This document shows, piece after piece, positions 1 to 5,996 of a stretch of DNA of 12,451 bases. The first letter of the stretch is position 1; each line of letters starts with the position of its first letter. The DNA comes from an uncultured Anaerococcus sp. (GTDB lineage: Bacteria > Bacillota > Clostridia > Tissierellales > Peptoniphilaceae): assembly GCA_900550345.1 (NCBI GenBank), contig URRX01000026.1, forward strand, positions 1 to 12,451, written 5' to 3'. The notes below the pieces were generated by a model that was given only the letters and a program-made list of their open reading frames with translations, did no database searches and was not told where the DNA came from. The translations under genes and the position numbers were made by a program.

Positions 1-49
1 ATTAATAATAGATCTAGTTTTTAAGAAAATCTAAAAATGTTTTCTCAAA

Positions 50-64
50 TGATAATGATAATAA
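50..64 (+). promoter_or_regulatory. Upstream PerR/Fur-like box of the rubrerythrin gene
   Basis: The 15 bases TGATAATGATAATAA match the PerR consensus TTATAATNATTATAA at 12 of 14 defined positions and the Fur consensus TGATAATNATTATCA also at 12 of 14. The site lies about 40 bases upstream of the -35 element. PerR repression of rubrerythrin is established in Clostridium acetobutylicum. That this box is used here is inference, because AT-rich DNA gives chance matches. Confidence 0.4.
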
Positions 65-91
65 AAATCATAATTTAGAATGACTAAAACT

Positions 92-106
92 TTAGAATCA
101 TTCTTG
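92..106 (+). promoter_or_regulatory. PerR-like operator overlapping the rubrerythrin -35
   Basis: TTAGAATCATTCTTG contains a perfect 5-1-5 palindrome (AGAAT-C-ATTCT, 94-104) and matches the PerR consensus at 10 of 14 positions. Its right arm runs into the -35 hexamer at 104-109, so a bound repressor would block RNA polymerase. A related half-site, TTTAGAATGA, lies 17 bases upstream at 74-83. Confidence 0.45.
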
Positions 107-131
107 ACAAATAAAATAAATAAGATATACT
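104..131 (+). promoter_or_regulatory. Sigma-A promoter of the rubrerythrin gene
   Basis: TTGACA (104-109) and TATACT (126-131) are separated by 16 bases, an almost consensus vegetative promoter. The transcript should start near 138, just at a 6-bp hairpin (ATGTAA 137-142 with TTACAT 154-159). The same TTACAT recurs at 181-186 next to the start codon, so alternative pairing is possible. Confidence 0.75.
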
Positions 132-186
132 AATAAATGTAAAGACGTAACACTTACATAATTTTATTAATAGAAAGGATTTACAT

Positions 187-780
187 ATGCCAGAATTAAA
201 AGGTACAAAAACAGCAAGCAATTTAATTACTGCATTTGCAGGAGAATCTCAAGCAACAATGAGATATACAATTGCTGCAAAAATTGCTAAAAAAGAAGGA
301 TACGTTCAAATTCAACAAATATTTGAAGAAACAGCAAGAAACGAACAAGTTCACGCTAAACAATTCTACAAATATTTAAAAGAAGAATTCAAATTAGATG
401 CAATTGAATTAAATCCAGATTATACAGCATTCCCAGTTGTTTTCCACGATACATTAACAAACCTTGAAGGTGCAATTGGTGGAGAAAATGAAGAAGCTGA
501 AGATATGTATCCATCATTTGCAAAAGTTGCAAAAGAAGAAGGATTTGATGAAATAGCTAGAAGCTTTGAAAATATTGCAAAAGTAGAAGCTGGTCATAGA
601 GATAGATATCAAAAACTTCACGATAATATCGAAAACGGGACAGTATTCGAAAAAGAAGAATCAGTTATCTGGAAATGCTGGAACTGTGGATTCCTATATG
701 AAGGCAAAAAAGCACCAAAAGTTTGCCCAGCTTGTAAACATCCACAAGATTTCTTCGAAGTTGCAAACTTTAACTATTAA
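187..780 (+). CDS. rbr: Rubrerythrin
   Basis: This is a cytoplasmic non-haem iron peroxidase that reduces hydrogen peroxide and protects anaerobes from oxidative stress. At 197 residues it has the usual two-domain length. The N-terminal four-helix erythrin domain (about 1-145) shows the diiron ligands as E20, E53 with H56 in NEQVHA, the E94 / GE100xxE103 region, and E128 with E134xxH137. The C-terminal rubredoxin domain (about 160-197) has the two Cys pairs C164-W-N-C167 and C180-P-A-C183 that hold one iron. The ATG at 187 follows an AGAAAGGAT ribosome binding site (172-180). The gene has its own promoter, PerR-like boxes and terminator, so it is probably monocistronic and peroxide-inducible. 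The electron donor is not encoded nearby. Confidence 0.95.
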   Translation: MPELKGTKTASNLITAFAGESQATMRYTIAAKIAKKEGYVQIQQIFEETARNEQVHAKQFYKYLKEEFKLDAIELNPDYTAFPVVFHDTLTNLEGAIGGENEEAEDMYPSFAKVAKEEGFDEIARSFENIAKVEAGHRDRYQKLHDNIENGTVFEKEESVIWKCWNCGFLYEGKKAPKVCPACKHPQDFFEVANFNY

Positions 781-841
781 TAAGTAAATATAAATAGATA
801 CGAACAATAAAAAAAATAAAAATTAGAATCTTTCAAAAAAT

Positions 842-868
842 TCCTGCTTAATTGCAGGATTTTTTTTT
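842..868 (+). terminator. Rho-independent terminator after rubrerythrin
   Basis: TCCTGC (842-847) pairs with GCAGGA (854-859) around a six-base TTAATT loop. A run of T residues follows directly (860-868). Confidence 0.9.
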
Positions 869-881
869 ATATATATTTAAA

Positions 882-899
882 TTTGAAATTACTTTCAAA
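882..899. promoter_or_regulatory. Inverted repeat upstream of the ACT-domain gene
   Basis: TTTGAAA (882-888) and TTTCAAA (893-899) form a perfect 7-bp inverted repeat with a 4-base spacer. It lies about 35 bases upstream of the putative -10. It could be an operator, but no regulator is evident. Confidence 0.25.
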
Positions 900-931
900 A
901 TAATAAATGAATTTAAAATTCTTATCTAATG

Positions 932-940
932 TGCTAAAAT
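932..940 (+). promoter_or_regulatory. Extended -10 promoter of the ACT/UPF0210 operon
   Basis: TGCTAAAAT is an extended -10 (TGN plus TAAAAT) placed 26 bases before the ATG at 967. No good -35 is seen at the right distance, which is tolerable for an extended -10. The ribosome binding site AAAGGAG is at 955-961. Confidence 0.45.
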
Positions 941-966
941 ATGTGTAAGATGATAAAGGAGTAATT

Positions 967-1236
967 ATGAAAGCAATTTTGACAATTATTGGAAACGATA
1001 AACCCGGAATAGTTTATAAGGTCAGCGAATTACTTTACAAATTCAACATTAATATTTTGGATTTCAACCAAACTATTATGGAGAAAAATTTTGTAGGTAT
1101 TATTAATGTAGATATGAAAAATGCTAATGAATCTTTCGAAAAAATTAAGGAAGAAATGACAAATTTGGGTAAAGAAATTGGTCTTGAGCTTAGACTTCAA
1201 AATGAAGATCTTTTTGATAAAATGGCAAGGATTTAA
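967..1236 (+). CDS. ACT domain protein, UPF0237 type
   Basis: This 89-residue protein consists almost wholly of one ACT domain (about 1-80). It has the typical start, a beta strand followed by GNDKPGIV (9-16), then a helix and the strand segment FNINILDFNQ. ACT domains usually bind amino acids or other small ligands and act as regulatory modules, but no ligand is established for this stand-alone family. A strong AAAGGAG (955-961) precedes the ATG. Only two bases separate its stop from the start of the UPF0210 gene, so the two are translationally coupled. The same gene pair recurs in many Firmicutes and archaea, which suggests that the ACT protein is a partner or sensor for the larger protein. 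That link is inference. Confidence 0.85.
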   Translation: MKAILTIIGNDKPGIVYKVSELLYKFNINILDFNQTIMEKNFVGIINVDMKNANESFEKIKEEMTNLGKEIGLELRLQNEDLFDKMARI

Positions 1237-1238
1237 TT

Positions 1239-2594
1239 ATGGATACCAAACAAATTATTGAAACTATAAAAATGCTCGATCAAGAACACCTAGATATTAG
1301 AACAATAACTATGGGAATTTCTCTTCTTGATTGTGCAGATAGTGATTACAAAAAATCTTGTCAAAAAATTTATGACAAGATGATGAAAGAAACTGAAAAT
1401 TTCATCAAAACTACAAAACATGTCCAAGAAATTTATGGTGTTCCTATAATTAATAATAGGATTTCTGTTACACCAATTTCTTTGGTTGCGGCAAGCTCAA
1501 AAATTGATGATTATACGCCTTATGCAGAAGTTTTGGACAAGGTTGCTAAGGAAGTTGGAGTTGATTTTATTGGTGGATTTTCTGCCCTTGTTCATAAGTC
1601 TATGACAAAATCTGATAAGATTTTGATAAATTCCATTCCTCATGCCCTTTCTACTACAGATTTTGTTTGTTCATCTGTAAATGTAGGTTCAACAAGATCA
1701 GGAATCAATCTTGATGCAGTAAAACTTTTGGGTGAAAAAATTAAAGAGTTGGCAGAATTAACCAAAGACCAAGATTCTTTGGGCTGTGCAAAATTTGTAG
1801 CCTTTGCAAATGCTGTTGAAGATAATCCTTTTATGGCAGGATCTTTTCTTGGAGTAGGAGAAGGAGAAACAGTTATAAACGTAGGAGTTTCTGGCCCTGG
1901 AGTTGTAAAATCAGCAATTGAAAAAGATAAGGGAAAACCAATAAATGAAGTTTACGAAACAATCAAAAAAACTGCCTTTAAAATCACAAGAATGGGAGAT
2001 TTGATAGGTCGTGATGTAGCAAAAAGACTTGGAAAAGAATTTGGAATACTAGATTTATCTCTTGCTCCAACACCTGCAATAGGAGACAGCGTTGGTAGAA
2101 TTTTGGAAGAAATTGGAATAGATCATGTAGGAGGCCATGGAACAACTGCTGCTCTTGCCTTGTTAAATGATGCAGTCAAAAAAGGTGGTCTTATGGCATC
2201 ATCATCTGTTGGTGGACTTTCTGGAGCTTTTATTCCAGTAAGCGAAGACGAAGCCATGATAAAAGCTGCAGAGGCTGGACATTTGACATTTGATAAACTT
2301 GAAGCTATGACTTCAGTTTGTTCAGTTGGGCTAGATATGATTGCAATTGCAGGAGATACTCCAGCATCTACAATTTCAGCTATGATTTTGGATGAGGCAG
2401 CAATAGGTGTAATAAATCAAAAAACTACAGCTGTAAGAGTTATTCCAGTTATTGGAAAAAAAGAAGGAGAATTTGCAGAATTTGGTGGACTCTTGGGATA
2501 TGCACCAATAATGAAAATAAGAGACTCAAGTGCAGAAAAATTTGTAAATAGAGGAGGTAGAATTCCTTCTCCTGTACATTCATTTAAAAACTAA
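1239..2594 (+). CDS. UPF0210 / PFL-like family protein
   Basis: This 451-residue protein has the normal length for the UPF0210 family (COG2848, often labelled PFL family protein). It is recognised from overall sequence character, including the glycine-rich GGHGTTAALALLND (298-311) and SSSVGGLSGAFIP (321-333). There is no signal peptide or membrane segment, so it is cytoplasmic. The family is known to share a fold with glycyl-radical enzymes of the pyruvate formate-lyase type, but its reaction is unknown. I do not see a classical glycyl-radical motif (RVxGY) near the C-terminus, so activity as a radical enzyme should not be assumed. It starts two bases after the ACT gene, using an AAGGAT-like site inside that gene. 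The pair forms one transcription unit. Confidence 0.9.
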   Translation: MDTKQIIETIKMLDQEHLDIRTITMGISLLDCADSDYKKSCQKIYDKMMKETENFIKTTKHVQEIYGVPIINNRISVTPISLVAASSKIDDYTPYAEVLDKVAKEVGVDFIGGFSALVHKSMTKSDKILINSIPHALSTTDFVCSSVNVGSTRSGINLDAVKLLGEKIKELAELTKDQDSLGCAKFVAFANAVEDNPFMAGSFLGVGEGETVINVGVSGPGVVKSAIEKDKGKPINEVYETIKKTAFKITRMGDLIGRDVAKRLGKEFGILDLSLAPTPAIGDSVGRILEEIGIDHVGGHGTTAALALLNDAVKKGGLMASSSVGGLSGAFIPVSEDEAMIKAAEAGHLTFDKLEAMTSVCSVGLDMIAIAGDTPASTISAMILDEAAIGVINQKTTAVRVIPVIGKKEGEFAEFGGLLGYAPIMKIRDSSAEKFVNRGGRIPSPVHSFKN

Positions 2595-2615
2595 TATCTT
2601 TAAAGATAATATAAT
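2595..2615 (+). promoter_or_regulatory. Palindrome and possible -10 upstream of nagB
   Basis: TATCTTTAAAGATA (2595-2608) is a perfect 14-bp palindrome directly after the UPF0210 stop. It is followed by a consensus TATAAT (2610-2615). No convincing -35 is placed upstream, so this is a weakly supported nagB promoter in which the palindrome may be an operator. No terminator separates nagB from the preceding gene, so read-through is also possible. Confidence 0.35.
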
Positions 2616-2669
2616 ACTAGTAAGGTAAATGTGAAAAGAAAAATAGAGAATATAGAATAAGGAGAAAAA

Positions 2670-3392
2670 ATGAAAGTAATTAAATCAGATTCATATGAAG
2701 AATTATCAAAAAAAGCAGCCGACCTTTTTATTAGCATTTTGCAAGAAAAACCTCAAGCAAAACTTGGACTTGCAACAGGTTCATCACCAATAGGTTTATA
2801 TAAAAATTTAGTAAAAGCTCAAAAAGAAGGAGAAATTTCATTTCATTGGGCAAAAACAATAAATTTAGATGAATATGTAGGAATTGATCCACAAAACGAA
2901 CAATCCTACCAATATTTTATGAATGATAATTTATTTGACCATGTGAACATAAAAAAAGAAAATACTCACCTACCAAAAGCTGATAGCAATGATGAAAAAT
3001 ATACAGAAGAATATAATGAATTATTAGATGATTTTGGTACAAGAGATATTCAAGTTTTTGGCCTTGGACCAAATGGTCATGTTGCTTTTAATGAACCTGG
3101 AGAATTTTTAAATAGGAGAACATCTATAGTAAAACTTACAGAAGAAACAATAAAAGCAAATTCAAGATTTTTTGAATCAAAAGATGATGTTCCAAAATAT
3201 GCTATATCAATGGGAATGGCAGATGCCTTTAATGCAAAGACATTAATTGTAATAGCAAGCGGTAAAAATAAAAAAGATGTAGTAAAAAAATTAATCAATA
3301 CAGATAAAATTTCTACAGACTTCCCAGCATCATTTTTATTACTTCACCCAAATTGCTACTTATTTGTAGATAAAGAAGCCTTAGAAGACTAA
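2670..3392 (+). CDS. nagB: Glucosamine-6-phosphate deaminase
   Basis: NagB converts glucosamine 6-phosphate to fructose 6-phosphate and ammonia, feeding amino sugars into glycolysis in the cytoplasm. The 240 residues match the short Gram-positive form (Bacillus NagB is about 242) rather than the 266-residue allosteric E. coli enzyme. Visible signatures are the phosphate loop LATGSSPIGLY (34-44), NLDEY (65-69, containing the catalytic Asp equivalent to E. coli D72) and GLGPNGHVAFNEPG (131-144) with catalytic H137 and E142. The position of E. coli D141 is Asn135 here. I believe this is common in the short subfamily. AAGGAG (2659-2664) precedes the ATG. No nagA or phosphotransferase gene is adjacent. 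It is followed by a bidirectional terminator. Confidence 0.95.
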   Translation: MKVIKSDSYEELSKKAADLFISILQEKPQAKLGLATGSSPIGLYKNLVKAQKEGEISFHWAKTINLDEYVGIDPQNEQSYQYFMNDNLFDHVNIKKENTHLPKADSNDEKYTEEYNELLDDFGTRDIQVFGLGPNGHVAFNEPGEFLNRRTSIVKLTEETIKANSRFFESKDDVPKYAISMGMADAFNAKTLIVIASGKNKKDVVKKLINTDKISTDFPASFLLLHPNCYLFVDKEALED

Positions 3393-3397
3393 AAAAT

Positions 3398-3433
3398 AAG
3401 GACTATTTCAAAATTAATTGAAATAGTCCTTTT
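3398..3433. terminator. Bidirectional terminator between nagB and the comK-like gene
   Basis: AAGGACTATTTCAA (3398-3411) and TTGAAATAGTCCTT (3418-3431) form a perfect 14-bp stem with a six-base AATTAA loop. A short T run follows on the + strand (3430-3433). On the - strand the stem is followed by A then TTTTTT (complement of 3391-3397). It can serve both convergent transcripts. Confidence 0.9.
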
Positions 3434-3445
3434 AAATTCTAAAAA

Positions 3446-3922
3446 TTACAAGGAAATATCATCGATAAAATCCATAGACCTTCTCATCTTAGACAAATCT
3501 CTTGCAAATTTCATGTACATAATCTTGCTAGCATTATTAAAATTATTTTTCAAAGCTCTGTCTTTGTTAAGAGTAGAAATAGTCATTGCATTTTTAAGAA
3601 TGATTTCACAATTACAAATATCCTTAACATAATAACAATTAACAAAGCCACGTCTTAAATCATCATTATCTGTTTGTCTAATTTTAAAAGGAAAAAAGAC
3701 ATTAAAGCTATCAATACAATAAGGTAAATTTCTAGAAATCTTCAAAATTTCCTTCATATTTTTATGCATAATCTTAATAGAAATAGACTTTTTTTCAGCC
3801 ATATGTTTCAAAAAAAGACAACAAGTTCTTTTATCAACAAAAACTTTTTTCTCAGTATAAACTTCACAACCAATACCAATTCCTTTGATTTCAGTTGGAA
3901 GGATTGCAACAATTCTGTCCAT
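3446..3922 (-). CDS. comK: ComK-like competence transcription factor
   Basis: I recognise this 158-residue protein as a divergent ComK, the DNA-binding master activator of DNA-uptake genes in Bacillus and Staphylococcus. Blocks fall in the same order as in B. subtilis ComK: AILPTEIKG (6-14, compare AVLPEEIDG), DKRTCCLF (30-37, compare DRSCRFFG), KISRNLPYCIDSFNVFFPF (61-79, compare KISHKPPIMVDPSNQIFLFP), RGFVNCYYVKDI (91-102, compare CGWISHVHVKEF) and CEIILKNAMTIS (105-116, compare TEVTFSNGKTMEL). It is shorter than the 192-residue Bacillus protein, lacking N- and C-terminal extensions. A strong AAAGGAGG lies just upstream (complement of 3927-3934), and ATG is at 3922. It lies 79 bases downstream of a sigma-factor gene on the same strand. 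The assignment is by eye and needs a profile search. Confidence 0.7.
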   Translation of the reverse strand: MDRIVAILPTEIKGIGIGCEVYTEKKVFVDKRTCCLFLKHMAEKKSISIKIMHKNMKEILKISRNLPYCIDSFNVFFPFKIRQTDNDDLRRGFVNCYYVKDICNCEIILKNAMTISTLNKDRALKNNFNNASKIMYMKFARDLSKMRRSMDFIDDISL

Positions 3923-3932
3923 AAATCCTCCT

Positions 3933-3944
3933 TTCTTTAAAGAA
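3933..3944. promoter_or_regulatory. Perfect palindrome beside the comK-like ribosome binding site
   Basis: TTCTTTAAAGAA is a perfect 12-bp palindrome abutting the AAAGGAGG of the comK-like gene. It could be an operator, for example for autoregulation. It does not resemble the paired AAAA-N5-TTTT boxes of Bacillus ComK. Confidence 0.25.
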
Positions 3945-3965
3945 GAAAGACTTCTCTAGACATTA

Positions 3966-3994
3966 AGTGTATAATAAAAAGAATAATAAGTCAA
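3966..3994 (-). promoter_or_regulatory. Possible promoter of the comK-like gene
   Basis: On the - strand, TTGACT (complement of 3989-3994) and TACACT (complement of 3966-3971) are separated by 17 bases. They lie between the sigma-factor stop and the comK-like start. This would let comK be expressed separately from the sigma gene. Confidence 0.45.
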
Positions 3995-4001
3995 TAAAAG
4001 A

Positions 4002-4523
4002 CTAAAATAAATCATTATCCATAAAATATTTTCTAAGTTTTCTAATAATATTATAATGATAATTGGTGATAGACTTAACAGAAAGATTCAGAAGCCTTGC
4101 AATTTCCTTATGAGGAAGATTTTTATCATATTTAAGATACAAAATTTCCCTCTCTTGTTTTTTCAAAATCTTTAAGGACTTAAAAAGTTCTTCAATTTCT
4201 ACGTTTTTAATAAAATTATCCTCTAGACAAAAATCATCTTCAATTTTTTCAATAATTTCCACACCATTTTTATCAAAACTATTCAAAGAATCAACTCTTT
4301 GTTTTTTACATTCGTTTAAAAAATAAAAATAGAGTCTATATTTTAAATATCCACCAAACTTTCCCTTATTAGGATCAAAATCTTTTACAATTTCAAAAAC
4401 CATATCTCTTGCCATAATATAAGCCTCATTCCTATCAAAAACAGTAAACCTAGCACTCATAGAAATTAAAAGTGGCTCATATTTTTCTATAATCGCATTT
4501 AAATTTTCAACACATATTTTCAT
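4002..4523 (-). CDS. Small sigma-70 family factor (SigH/ComX-like)
   Basis: This 173-residue protein has the two-domain layout of a minimal alternative sigma factor. Sigma region 2 spans about residues 10-75. Its FDPNKGKFGGYLKYRLYFYF segment (49-68) matches the core-binding and -10 recognition helices. A charged linker (80-110) follows, then region 4 (about 112-167) with the helix-turn-helix LPHKEIARLLNLSVKSITNY (136-155) for -35 contact. No region 1.1 or 3 is evident. The start ATG at 4523 has only a weak AGGA upstream (complement of 4531-4534). It lies directly upstream of the comK-like gene on the same strand. SigH and ComK both activate competence genes in Staphylococcus aureus, so a competence role is plausible but inferred. 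No anti-sigma gene is adjacent. Confidence 0.85.
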   Translation of the reverse strand: MKICVENLNAIIEKYEPLLISMSARFTVFDRNEAYIMARDMVFEIVKDFDPNKGKFGGYLKYRLYFYFLNECKKQRVDSLNSFDKNGVEIIEKIEDDFCLEDNFIKNVEIEELFKSLKILKKQEREILYLKYDKNLPHKEIARLLNLSVKSITNYHYNIIRKLRKYFMDNDLF

Positions 4524-4534
4524 AAAATTTTCCT

Positions 4535-4754
4535 AACTGCGATCGCTTGTATTTGTCGACACCATAATTCTAGTAAAATTTGTAAAAAAAGTTTAATTGG
4601 ATAAAAGCCAATAAAAAGGAAAAAATAAGGCTAAATGAACTTTGCCAATGTAAAAAATAAAATAAAAGGAATTTAAGACAAAATAGAATAAAAATTAAAA
4701 ATAAGTGGAGATATTTCAAAGAAAAAAATAAATTACAATCTAAATATAAAAAAA
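4535..4754. other. AT-rich spacer upstream of the sigma-factor gene
   Basis: No gene is visible here on either strand. It must contain the - strand promoter of the sigma gene, but I find no clear -35/-10 pair. The palindrome GCGATCGC at 4539-4546 stands out only because the surroundings are so AT-rich. Confidence 0.5.
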
Positions 4755-4936
4755 GAGATCTCTCGACAAGCTCGAGATGGGTAATTTATCAATGTACTTA
4801 CTAACTTCGAATTGATATAAATTTATATATATTAAAATTTAAAATTAGTAAACAAAAGATGGAATATAAAATAAGCCAATTAAACAGATATAAGCTTTAG
4901 TAAAAAACAAAGCAAATCTATAACCCATCTCGAGCT

Positions 4937-4967
4937 GATAATTATGCCTTGATTTGGCATAATTATC
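4937..4967 (+). ncRNA. Hairpin A with TTGATTT loop
   Basis: GATAATTATGCC (4937-4948) pairs perfectly with GGCATAATTATC (4956-4967) around the loop TTGATTT. The equivalent hairpin in the second copy (9027-9054) keeps the pairing through one compensatory A-T/T-A swap and two T-G wobbles. This points to selection on structure in a + strand RNA. Whether an RNA is made is not shown. Confidence 0.5.
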
Positions 4968-4983
4968 CCTAAAAATAAGTGCA

Positions 4984-5014
4984 GATTTATAACCGTTGAT
5001 TTCGGTTATAAATC
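4984..5014 (+). ncRNA. Hairpin B with the same TTGATTT loop
   Basis: GATTTATAACCG (4984-4995) pairs perfectly with CGGTTATAAATC (5003-5014) around TTGATTT. The loop and stem length equal those of hairpin A, but most of the stem sequence differs. The shorter copy at 9012-9122 lacks this hairpin. Confidence 0.5.
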
Positions 5015-5190
5015 CTTGAAAACTAGTGCGAGAGCACGGTAGAATTTACGTAGTAAATGAGTTTTCATAAGCACGGAAAAGTTTATAATATAAACTGATT
5101 TTAGTAGTCGAGAGATCTCATAAAAAACCAATATAAAATACAGAATATGCATTCAAAAAAAATAATCTGAAATATAGTCTAGATGATATA

Positions 5191-5910
5191 GTGAAAGATC
5201 TTCATTGGTATTGTAGATATCAAGTTTTAGACAGAAAATACTTTGATAAGTGGAATGAAATTTGCGGTGTATCTAGAGAAAGACTAAAAAAAGAAGGTTT
5301 GACCGAAGATGATGATAAAGCTCTTTTTAATAAGTATGTAGATGAAAGTTGGGACGAATATACAGACAAATATGTGGGAGAATTATATGAGAAAGCTAAA
5401 GAAATAGTTTTTTACAATGACTGGCATAGCGGAGATATAAAATTTGTAAGCGATTGGGCTATGAGTTTTAGAAAGCCTAAAAGTGAAGAGTACGTTTTTG
5501 AAATGTTTTATAGTATAGAGGACTATGCTAATTATTTGGAAGATTTAGACACAGTAGGTACTGTAAAGTGCTGTTTTTACGAGGATACTATTTCTTTCAC
5601 TGAGGAAGAAATTAAAGCAGTTTTGCGTAAACGTGTAGTATGGAAAACAGCTTGGCAGTGGTTGGCACAAGATAAGAAAAAAGTTAAGGATAAGTCAGTG
5701 CCTAAAGAATTCTATGAGTTGATTTGTAGAAGAGATATGGGGGAATTTATAAAATCTAGTAGGTCTCTCTACCACTACAGTCAGTATGACACCGTAGAGG
5801 TAAGTAAAGAAGAGTACGAAGAGCTTAAAAATAAATATATTGCCAAGTTTGGTAGCTGGGAAAAGATAGACTTAGAGCACACAGAATACAATGGAAAAAA
5901 ATGGTATTAA
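5191..5910 (+). CDS. Unrecognised 239-residue protein
   Basis: I do not recognise this protein. It is soluble (no signal peptide or membrane segment) and rich in acidic residues, Lys and aromatic residues, with many Trp and Tyr (for example WKTAWQWLAQDKKK at 151-164). Its C-terminus is NGKKWY. It has no metal-binding Cys pattern and no nucleotide-binding loop. The only usable start is GTG at 5191. No ribosome binding site precedes it, the frame is open back to the stop at 5134-5136, and the structured element ends just 71 bases upstream. The gene may therefore have lost its native 5' end or promoter. Two sampled 60-base lines have 24 and 21 G+C, against 14 in nagB, which suggests transfer. 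It is flanked by a repeat element and a dead transposase. Confidence 0.6.
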   Translation: MKDLHWYCRYQVLDRKYFDKWNEICGVSRERLKKEGLTEDDDKALFNKYVDESWDEYTDKYVGELYEKAKEIVFYNDWHSGDIKFVSDWAMSFRKPKSEEYVFEMFYSIEDYANYLEDLDTVGTVKCCFYEDTISFTEEEIKAVLRKRVVWKTAWQWLAQDKKKVKDKSVPKEFYELICRRDMGEFIKSSRSLYHYSQYDTVEVSKEEYEELKNKYIAKFGSWEKIDLEHTEYNGKKWY

Positions 5911-5996
5911 TTAAACGGGGGATTCTGTCTTTTTTGTTAAAGAGTAAAAATCCCGCTTGGAAAGGTAAAAAAGTGGCACTAAATAAACCCCATATT

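Larger units (their letters stand above)
4755..5119 (+). repeat. 365-bp structured element with 13-bp terminal inverted repeats
   Basis: The ends GAGATCTCTCGAC (4755-4767) and GTCGAGAGATCTC (5107-5119) are perfect inverted repeats. Nested inside are a 14-bp inverted repeat (AGCTCGAGATGGGT 4769-4782 with 4923-4936) enclosing 140 AT-rich bases and two 12-bp hairpins with identical TTGATTT loops (4937-4967 and 4984-5014). There is also an 8-bp stem (5017-5024 with 5060-5067) enclosing two small hairpins (GTGC-GAGA-GCAC 5026-5037 and ATTTAC-GTA-GTAAAT 5044-5058), plus GTTTAT-AAT-ATAAAC (5081-5095). There is no ORF of useful length. ATAAAAAA lies next to both ends and may be an 8-bp target duplication, but A-runs make this weak. 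It could be a non-autonomous mobile element (MITE), a structured RNA, or both. A related shorter copy is at 9012-9122. Confidence 0.7.

Noticed and set aside
4539..4546. GCGATCGC palindrome
   Set aside because: A single 8-mer, notable only against AT-rich DNA. No second copy was noticed and there is no link to a gene.
4755..5119. CRISPR array or retron
   Set aside because: There are no regularly spaced direct repeats and no reverse transcriptase or cas gene in the window. The repeats are inverted and structural.
4746..5127. ATAAAAAA on both sides of the element as a target-site duplication
   Set aside because: Kept only as a hint. Runs of A are common here, there is one extra A on the left, and the second copy also has AT after its right end.
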